From Paenibacillus tritici (lineage in GTDB: Bacteria; Bacillota; Bacilli; Paenibacillales; Paenibacillaceae): 64,000 bases of DNA. The notes beneath the pieces were generated by a model. That model made no database searches, had not been told where the DNA came from, and saw only the letters and a program-made list of their open reading frames with translations. The DNA lies in contig NZ_JABMKX010000008.1 of NCBI RefSeq assembly GCF_013204885.1, forward strand, positions 124,001 through 188,000, in the 5' to 3' direction. Both the position numbers and the translations under genes were made by a program. The first letter of the stretch is position 1; each line of letters opens with the position of its first letter. Shown one piece after another: positions 55,036-61,651 of the stretch.

Positions 55036-55063
55036 AGCACAGGCAGACTGCCTGTGCTTTTTT
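55036..55063 (+). terminator. Attenuator terminator just upstream of hflX
   Basis: GCACAGGCA and TGCCTGTGC form a 9-bp stem with a 3-nt loop, followed by a run of U. It ends 35 nt before the hflX start codon and after no other gene, so it must control hflX read-through. Confidence 0.85.
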
Positions 55064-55097
55064 ATGCTCAAATTACACTTTGGAGGTTGATCTATAT

Positions 55098-56369
55098 ATG
55101 GAATCCGTACTACAAAAAGCAGTCATCGTCGGTGTACAGCTACAGCATGACACGAACTTCGCTTATTCGATGGAGGAGCTTCGTAACCTCGCAGCCGCCT
55201 GCGAGATTGAGGTAGTGGCTGAGCTGAGCCAGAAGTCCAGCCGGGTGAACCCTTCTCATTATCTCGGGACCGGCAAAATCCAGGAGCTGGCGCTGCTCAT
55301 GGAGCAATACGAAGCGCCTATCGTCATTTTCAACGATGAGCTGTCACCGTCCCAGATCCGCAATCTGGAGTCCGCGCTGGACCGCCAGGTGATTGACCGG
55401 ACCATTCTGATTCTGAATATCTTCGCGCAGCGGGCCAAGACCAAGGAAGCCCAGCTCCAGGTAGAGGTCGCCCAGCTTCAGTATATGCTTCCCCGCCTGA
55501 CGGGGCTGCGGGAGTCGCTCGGCAGACAAGGGGGCGGAGCCGGTCTGAAGAATAGAGGGGCCGGGGAAACCAAGCTGGAGCTGGACCGCAGACGGATCGA
55601 GGAACGGATCTCTGTGCTGCAGCAAGAGCTCCAGACCCAGGTCTCCCGGCGCCAGATCCAGCGCAAGCAGCGGCATAAGAATGAGGTGCCCGTCGTCTGT
55701 CTGGTCGGCTATACCAATACCGGCAAGTCCAGCTTAATGAACACACTGGTGGAGACCTATCATCCCGGCTCAGGCAAAGGGGTGCTCGCCAAGGATATGC
55801 TGTTCGCGACGCTTGAGACCTCGGTGCGCAGCATTGCGCTGCCCGATCACAAAACCTTCCTGTTAACCGATACCGTAGGCTTCGTAAGCCAGCTGCCCCA
55901 TCATCTGGTTAAGGCCTTCCGCTCGACACTGGAGGAGGTAACCGAAGCGGATCTGCTGATTCATGTCGTAGATATTGCCGACCCGCAGCATGAGCAGCAT
56001 ATGGCTGTAACAGAGGAGACCCTGAAGGCGCTGGGCGCTGACGGAATCCCCACCTTGTATGCCTATAACAAAGCCGATCTGAGGGATGAGCCTTATCCGC
56101 AGGTAGGGGAGGATTCGGTAACCCTCTCGGCTAAGAAAAACCGCGGAATTGCCGAGCTGGTCACGCTGATCCGCGGCCGCATCTTCACCGACTATATCCA
56201 ATGTGAGATTCTGGTCCCGTTCGACCGGGGCCATATTGTCTCCTACTTCAATGAACATGCCGATGTGCAGTCCGTCAGCTATGAAGAACAGGGCACGCGC
56301 CTGAAGCTGGAATGCCGGGCCGCAGATGTGGAGCGGTTCAGAGATGAGTTTGTAGAGATTTCTCAATAA
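55098..56369 (+). CDS. hflX: GTPase HflX, ribosome-splitting factor
   Basis: A 423-residue GTPase that splits stalled or idle 70S ribosomes and in some Gram-positives gives macrolide/lincosamide tolerance. The HflX N-terminal domain (1-140, then GGAGLKNRGAGETKLELDRR) precedes the G domain: GYTNTGKSS (G1, about 204), DTVGFV (G3) and NKAD (G4). GGAGG lies 11 nt before the ATG at 55098. Upstream lie a leader peptide and attenuator, suggesting antibiotic-dependent expression. Confidence 0.95.
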   Translation: MESVLQKAVIVGVQLQHDTNFAYSMEELRNLAAACEIEVVAELSQKSSRVNPSHYLGTGKIQELALLMEQYEAPIVIFNDELSPSQIRNLESALDRQVIDRTILILNIFAQRAKTKEAQLQVEVAQLQYMLPRLTGLRESLGRQGGGAGLKNRGAGETKLELDRRRIEERISVLQQELQTQVSRRQIQRKQRHKNEVPVVCLVGYTNTGKSSLMNTLVETYHPGSGKGVLAKDMLFATLETSVRSIALPDHKTFLLTDTVGFVSQLPHHLVKAFRSTLEEVTEADLLIHVVDIADPQHEQHMAVTEETLKALGADGIPTLYAYNKADLRDEPYPQVGEDSVTLSAKKNRGIAELVTLIRGRIFTDYIQCEILVPFDRGHIVSYFNEHADVQSVSYEEQGTRLKLECRAADVERFRDEFVEISQ

Positions 56370-56370
56370 A

Positions 56371-56426
56371 ATCTTTTCCCTCCGCTTCTTTTGCTTTTTG
56401 TTATTTTCTTCAGTGCGTCTTATATA
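56371..56426 (+). repeat. MITE-like element, right-end fragment
   Basis: Only the last 55 bp of the 213-bp element remain (CCCTCCGCTTCTTTTGC to the terminal repeat AGTGCGTCTTATATA at 56412-56426). It begins right after the hflX stop codon. Confidence 0.7.
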
Positions 56427-56434
56427 TAGTATGT

Positions 56435-56475
56435 AAAGGAGCGGGTCCCAGTAAGAACACTGGTACCCGCTCTTT
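56435..56475 (+). terminator. hflX terminator
   Basis: AAAGGAGCGGGT-CCAGT and ACTGG-ACCCGCTCTTT form a long stem with a small bulge, followed by GTGTTG. Confidence 0.8.
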
Positions 56476-56558
56476 GTGTTGTCTATTCAGGTAGTGCAGG
56501 CGGGAATGCCTCCGCCCATGTAACGCTTGAAAGACCGTAGGCTGCGCACTTGTCATGC

Positions 56559-58442
56559 TTAGCCTGCCGGGCCGGGACGCAGGTTAAGCACAAACTCTCC
56601 TTTAGCTGATGTCTCTGCTATCTCTGCTGTCCCTACTGTCTCTACTTTCTCTACTTTCTCTACTTTCTCTACCGTTTCTCCATTAACCCCCCTCTCTCTA
56701 GTCTTTCCATTCACTCCCTTCTCTCTGTTCTCACTATTCTCTCCGTCTTCTTCATTCTGCCTGTTCCTCCCGTTCTGTCCGCCGCTCACCCGCAGCCTGC
56801 CCCCGTCTGCCATCTCCAGAACCGGGGCCGTACCCTTCGCGCCGTCTCCCCGTACCTCCAGGGAGGACACAAGCGCCGCCTGCTCCAGAGAGGTGAAATC
56901 AATGCTTCTGCGCGGACCGGAATAGAGTATCCTGTCGATATTTATCCGGCCGCCCGTCCTGTGTATTTCCCACGAGCGGCCGTGCACTGCTTCTTCCGGT
57001 CCGCAGAATGCGGCAAACCAGGTTCTCAGATCAAACTCAGTCCCTCCAATGATGATGCTTGCTCCGTCATTCGTAGTTACGGCGGTGACTCCATCCAGAC
57101 AGCCGCCAATCTCCAGCCGCAGCCGCAGGTCCGCAGCCTCAATGACGCCGGAGATCCGATCCAGATTGGGATGGGTATCGCCGCCGTCCGTAAGGAAGTC
57201 GATGCCAAACAGCATATATCCCGCTTCCTGCAGCGCCTGAAAACGTGCAGAGCAGTAGTCATAGCCGTCATGCAGGCAGCGGAGACGGATATAGGCGGGC
57301 TGGCCGTGATTGTCCGCATAGACCAGCAGCGGCCGTCTTTGGTTCCACAGGTCGCTATGGGTGAAGGAACCCATGCTCCACTGCGGAGTCATATAAGTGA
57401 CCGCCCATTTGCCGCCGCCCCCTGGCTCCTCCCCTTCCAGCCGTTGTCTGACTTCCTTCGTCTCAGGGATCGTGAAGCCATTCAGGTAGGCGGTCGGACA
57501 GTGCAGGCCGCTCTTATACCATTCTTCCTGGTAAGGCAGCTCCTCCCAGGGGAAGAACATCACGGCTCCTCCCGTCGCCAGCTGCAGACAAGCCTGGCTC
57601 TGCTCATCCAGCAGCGCCCCGTAGTTCCGGGAATGCGGCCCCGACCACTGGGCGGTGGCAGGGTGATAATAACCTGCGACTGTCTTCCAGGTCAGGTCAA
57701 GCAGCTCCCCGGTCAATGCCTTCACCCTGTCGTCCGTAGTCTCAGACCGAAGCTTCGACAGCTCCAGAAGGGCGATATAGGTGTAGACCGGGCTGTTATA
57801 TTCCTGAAAGGCCCCATGCTTCAGGGTATGAACATGCAGCTCCCTAAGCCGCTCCAGCCCATATTCGGCATACTCCTCACGCCCCAGCACCTCCCCGGCA
57901 ATTCTCGTGACAAAAGCTCCAATGATCGCAATATTGGTATAATCGGGGCCGACATTCCGCCGGATAATGGCTTCGCAGGCGTACTCAATGGAACGGGTCA
58001 CCGCTTCCAGCAGATCGTCCGGGAAGCGGCAGCCGTGGCGTGCGATGGCCTGCACCAGCCGGCTGCCGCAGAAGTCGGCCCAGTTCCAGTCTGGAGGGGC
58101 CATCTGATCCAGCGGCTCCTCATAGAACCAGGACCAGATTCCGAAGGTATCATGGCTGCGGTCGCTATCCTGCAGCGAGATCACCTGCCGGATGATATCG
58201 AATGCGCGCTGTTCATAACCGGCCAGCTCCGTATCGAGCAGCCCGAGCGCATAGGTGAGCGAATCTCTGGTGGAATGGATGAATTCCGCCTGCTTCAGCG
58301 TCGTATGATACCCTGGACTGCTGAACGGGGAGCGCAGCATGCGGAGGTCCGGATCATAACGGGCTTCCTGCCCGGCCATCGTGCGAATCAGCAGCGGCAG
58401 CTGATCAATCTCTTCGTTCACAGGCTCTGCGGTTTCCTTCAC
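56559..58442 (-). CDS. (alpha/alpha)6 polysaccharide-lyase-like protein with tandem-repeat tail
   Basis: A 627-residue cytosolic protein without a signal peptide. Helical-toroid segments (DWNWADFCGSRLVQAIARHG, NIAIIGAFVTRIAG, EYNSPVYTYIALLELSKL, GPHSRNYGALL) are followed by a beta-rich region, as in heparinase-like or PL8-type enzymes. The exact family was not identified. The C-terminal region (about residues 540-605) is a low-complexity stretch including VEKVEKVEKVE, coded by a 9-bp tandem repeat. The GTG start at 58442 follows AGGAGG. Its position beside GH105 and GH3 genes suggests that it acts on oligosaccharides. Confidence 0.75.
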   Translation of the reverse strand: MKETAEPVNEEIDQLPLLIRTMAGQEARYDPDLRMLRSPFSSPGYHTTLKQAEFIHSTRDSLTYALGLLDTELAGYEQRAFDIIRQVISLQDSDRSHDTFGIWSWFYEEPLDQMAPPDWNWADFCGSRLVQAIARHGCRFPDDLLEAVTRSIEYACEAIIRRNVGPDYTNIAIIGAFVTRIAGEVLGREEYAEYGLERLRELHVHTLKHGAFQEYNSPVYTYIALLELSKLRSETTDDRVKALTGELLDLTWKTVAGYYHPATAQWSGPHSRNYGALLDEQSQACLQLATGGAVMFFPWEELPYQEEWYKSGLHCPTAYLNGFTIPETKEVRQRLEGEEPGGGGKWAVTYMTPQWSMGSFTHSDLWNQRRPLLVYADNHGQPAYIRLRCLHDGYDYCSARFQALQEAGYMLFGIDFLTDGGDTHPNLDRISGVIEAADLRLRLEIGGCLDGVTAVTTNDGASIIIGGTEFDLRTWFAAFCGPEEAVHGRSWEIHRTGGRINIDRILYSGPRRSIDFTSLEQAALVSSLEVRGDGAKGTAPVLEMADGGRLRVSGGQNGRNRQNEEDGENSENREKGVNGKTRERGVNGETVEKVEKVEKVETVGTAEIAETSAKGEFVLNLRPGPAG

Positions 58443-58507
58443 TTGATCCTCCTGCCTCTCCTTCAACCTTCAAAGGTACCGTCCACCCTCGGATGCTTTG
58501 GATAGTG

Positions 58508-58721
58508 TATATAAAACACACCTAAGTCTTGAACTTGAAGCTTTGTCGTCACTGCGGTGAACATTTGGACTTCCGGCCGCTGTTGTCCCCAGATTTCTTA
58601 ATTTGAACCACTGTTAGCGGGTGAAATCCGGTGACAAAGGCGGTCGCTACCGCTCCTACAGTTCCAAATTTCCCCTCCGCTTCTTTTGCTTTTTGTTTAG
58701 TTCTTTAGCACTTCTTATCTA
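58508..58721 (+). mobile_element. MITE-like element, full copy 3 (diverged ends)
   Basis: 214 bp with the same interior as copies 1 and 2. Terminal repeats are degenerate (TATATAAAACACACCT at the left, AGCACTTCTTATCTA at the right). It lies between the GH105 gene and the lyase-like gene on the same strand, and may separate them into two transcripts. Confidence 0.75.
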
Positions 58722-58727
58722 GATGCT

Positions 58728-59816
58728 CTAGATACTGTCTATGCTGTCCAGCTGCTGTTGAGTCATTGCCTCTGTCAGCAGCTGCATCACCAGCCCCTGG
58801 CCATACAGCGCCGGATATCGTTGAACAGCGTTATAGGCTTCGACCGAGGGCATAACCGGAGTGCCTCCTGACACCCCCTCTACCTCCCCGTCTGCACGAA
58901 TGAGCGGAAGAATTCCTTCCAGTGCTTTCACGGCGCTCCCCAGAAAAGAATCCTCCAGCAGACCGACCCTCACCGCCTTGAAGAAGCCGCAGGCGATACC
59001 GGCGCTGGCCGAGGTCTCCAGGTAATAATCCGGCCGGTCCAGCACGGTATGCCACAAGCCGCCCGCTCCCTGAACCAGCCGCAGGGCTGAGACAAGCTTA
59101 CGGTAACGGCTGTACAGCTCCTCCGGGACGGCAGCTATCCGCCCGGTTAAGGCCACAATCTCCGGGACAGAGAGGACAACCCAGGCATTGGCCCGGGCCC
59201 AGCGGGCGGCCGACATATGGTCGCCCGCCCGGCTGTTCCAGCCATGGAACAGCAGCCCCGTCTCCGGGTCCTGCAGCAGCCGCAGATGCAGGAGCGTCTC
59301 GTGCAAGGCGGCCTCCGCCAGTCTCCGGTCTCCGCTCAGCCCGGCAAGCCGGGCCAGGAACAGCACGGCCATATACACCGTATCCGCCCACATCTGTTCC
59401 GGGAATTCCGCCGCCTCGGTCACGGTATGCTCCAGCGCCCCTTCCCGGGTTCGCGGCGCAGACCCCAGTATCCATCCGGCAACGTCCTGAGCCTTGCTGA
59501 GGAACCAGGGGTCCCCGGTCAGCCGGTACAGCTCAGGGAACAGCGCATAGGGAGCCAGGGAGTTGATGACCAGAGCCCCCTCCGCCTTCGCCTGATTGCG
59601 CTTCACCCAGAGCAGCAGGTAACCGGTCACCTTCTCCGCACCGGCGGCTGTGCCGTATTCCAATAAAGAGATCGCACCCACGCCCGGCACCCAGTCCCAG
59701 TGCTCCATATCCATTGCCCAATTGCCCTTGTGCTGTTCGGACCGCATATATTCAAAGATAAGGTCCAGCTTCTCCTCGAATTCCCGTCGTTCTCCTAACG
59801 CCCGCTTCGTACTCAA
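58728..59816 (-). CDS. GH105 unsaturated glycosyl hydrolase, YteR-like
   Basis: A 362-residue (alpha/alpha)6 enzyme that removes the unsaturated uronic acid end left by polysaccharide lyases. Conserved stretches are MWADTVYMAVLFLARLA, LLFHGWNS, WARANAWVVLS and YLETSASAGIACGFF. No signal peptide, so it acts in the cytosol. The TTG start overlaps the GH3 stop (TTGA), showing translational coupling. Rhamnogalacturonan or glycosaminoglycan fragments are likely substrates. Confidence 0.9.
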   Translation of the reverse strand: MSTKRALGERREFEEKLDLIFEYMRSEQHKGNWAMDMEHWDWVPGVGAISLLEYGTAAGAEKVTGYLLLWVKRNQAKAEGALVINSLAPYALFPELYRLTGDPWFLSKAQDVAGWILGSAPRTREGALEHTVTEAAEFPEQMWADTVYMAVLFLARLAGLSGDRRLAEAALHETLLHLRLLQDPETGLLFHGWNSRAGDHMSAARWARANAWVVLSVPEIVALTGRIAAVPEELYSRYRKLVSALRLVQGAGGLWHTVLDRPDYYLETSASAGIACGFFKAVRVGLLEDSFLGSAVKALEGILPLIRADGEVEGVSGGTPVMPSVEAYNAVQRYPALYGQGLVMQLLTEAMTQQQLDSIDSI

Positions 59817-61534
59817 GACATCCTGATCCCCCTTGAACCGTAATCCTCCCCTTGCGTATCTGCATGGACCGGAGAGCTTCCCTGAAACTGAATCTCCCCG
59901 AACAGCGCCTGAACCGTAAGCTCTACCGTATCCTCATGCAGCGAATAAGCATTCACCAGGGTGTCGAGGAAGGGTATATCCTGAAGCAGATACGGCGAGG
60001 CAAAGGAAACGCCGATCGGCGTGACGGTCTCCGCATGCTGCATGGCCCAGATTGCCTTGGCCGCTTCGCCCACCGGACGGGCCGTATTCATCATCCCGTG
60101 CAGCGGCAGGAAATAGGGCGCAAAGGCAGCATCCCAGTGTACCCCGGACAGCTCCCATTGCCTCAGTGTAGTCAGCGGCTCGAATTCATCCAGAATATCC
60201 ACTTGCAGCCCTCTAGCCTTAAGCTGTTCAACAAAAAGATTCATCCGTTCATATCTGCGCCCTTCCGTCACCTTATTCAGCATGATCACCAGCACCCGGC
60301 GGACCGTCTGCGGATTCAGGGGCAGCTGGCCGGTCCGGTTGCGGACCAGTGTAAGGCAGCGCCCGGCCAGCGCCCGGCTGAATTGCCTGACCTCCCGGTC
60401 CAGCTCCGGCCGCAGCTTGTCGTCCAGCAGCGGCAGCGCTGCCCCGTCTTCTCCCGCAGCGCCGGCCGAATGCACTCCAAGCCGCGCCTTCATCTCCAGA
60501 ATCCGCCGGACACTGGCGCTCAGCCGCTCCCGGCTTACCCGCCCGTCCGCCACCGCCTGCTCCATCACCGCGAAATATCTCACGCCCGGCCAGAGCAGCA
60601 CATCCGTGCCGCAATTGAAGCAGTCTATGATGCGCTTCTCATAGTCTCCCCAGGCCAGGAATCCGCCCATATCCAGCGCATCCGACAGCACCACCCCGTC
60701 GAAGCCCATGCGTTCACGCAGCAGCTCCGTCGTGATGCGCTCCGACACGGTTGCAGGGACAGGCTTCGTGCTGCCAGCACCGCCCTCGATCCAGGGAAGC
60801 GCAATGTGGCCGGTCATATAAGACATAACGCCCTGATCTATGATGGTCCGGGATACCTCCCCGTAAGTGGAGAACCACTCCTCCTCAGACAGGCTATTAA
60901 TCGTAGTAATGATATGCTGATCCCTGTAATCTACCCCGTCGCCGGGAAAATGCTTGGCGCAAGCAGCCATACCATAGTCCTGCATCCCCCGCATGAGTGC
61001 CGCAGACAGGCGCGCCGCCCGCCTGGCATCATCCCCGAGACAACGGGTCGTAATGACGGGATTCATCCAGTTCAGCAGCAGATCGGTTCCCGGTGCCAGC
61101 GCCCAGGTGAATCCGGCCGCCCGGCCTTCCATCGCGGTATATTTACCGTATTCGTAGGCCATATCTTCATCGTCGGCAGCAGCCAGGGCAAGCAGGGGCG
61201 GAAAAGCGGTCAGGCTCCTGACTGCGGAGCCGGCCCCGAATTCCAGATCACCGGAGAACAGCAGCGGCAGCCTGCTGATGCTCTGCAGCATTCCGGCCCA
61301 GCTCCGGTAATCCCCGGCCTTACCCGCAGCCTTCTGGATGACTTCTCCGCCGATGAAGAAGCTGCCGACCGGATATTGCTCCAGATACCTGCGCAGCGCT
61401 GCCTCATCATCTCCCTTGAACGGCAGTCTTCCTGCATGGTCCTGCATCGTCTGCCCGATCAGCTCACGCAAGCTCAACCCTTCCAGCGTGCGCTCCACCC
61501 AGTCCTGCTCTTCGTTGCTTAACGGCCTCTGCAT
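59813..61534 (-). CDS. GH3 family beta-N-acetylhexosaminidase/glucosidase-like enzyme
   Basis: A 573-residue glycoside hydrolase family 3 protein of the NagZ-like branch. It carries ACAKHFPGDGVDYRDQH (catalytic His/Asp dyad region, near 190-205) and the nucleophile motif GVVLSDALDMGG (near 282). The C-terminal third (about 380-573) is a second, incomplete GH3 domain. Cytosolic. It is coupled to the GH105 gene and probably cleaves the oligosaccharide further. Confidence 0.88.
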   Translation of the reverse strand: MQRPLSNEEQDWVERTLEGLSLRELIGQTMQDHAGRLPFKGDDEAALRRYLEQYPVGSFFIGGEVIQKAAGKAGDYRSWAGMLQSISRLPLLFSGDLEFGAGSAVRSLTAFPPLLALAAADDEDMAYEYGKYTAMEGRAAGFTWALAPGTDLLLNWMNPVITTRCLGDDARRAARLSAALMRGMQDYGMAACAKHFPGDGVDYRDQHIITTINSLSEEEWFSTYGEVSRTIIDQGVMSYMTGHIALPWIEGGAGSTKPVPATVSERITTELLRERMGFDGVVLSDALDMGGFLAWGDYEKRIIDCFNCGTDVLLWPGVRYFAVMEQAVADGRVSRERLSASVRRILEMKARLGVHSAGAAGEDGAALPLLDDKLRPELDREVRQFSRALAGRCLTLVRNRTGQLPLNPQTVRRVLVIMLNKVTEGRRYERMNLFVEQLKARGLQVDILDEFEPLTTLRQWELSGVHWDAAFAPYFLPLHGMMNTARPVGEAAKAIWAMQHAETVTPIGVSFASPYLLQDIPFLDTLVNAYSLHEDTVELTVQALFGEIQFQGSSPVHADTQGEDYGSRGIRMS

Positions 61535-61651
61535 AGTCCCGACTCCTCCCGGCAGTTTCTTGTCTCCAGTGTAACGATAATCCGGGCTGCCCTGAATACA
61601 GCCAGCTATAATATAAGTTCAAATTTCTATTATCCCCCGTTCCTCCCTCCG

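Noticed and set aside
56961..58505. Open frame of 514 codons opposite the lyase-like gene
   Set aside because: Antisense shadow; no recognisable domain, and the minus-strand protein has coherent (alpha/alpha)6 segments and an AGGAGG ribosome site.
59852..61522. Open frame of 556 codons opposite the GH3 gene
   Set aside because: Antisense shadow of a clear GH3 enzyme with catalytic motifs.
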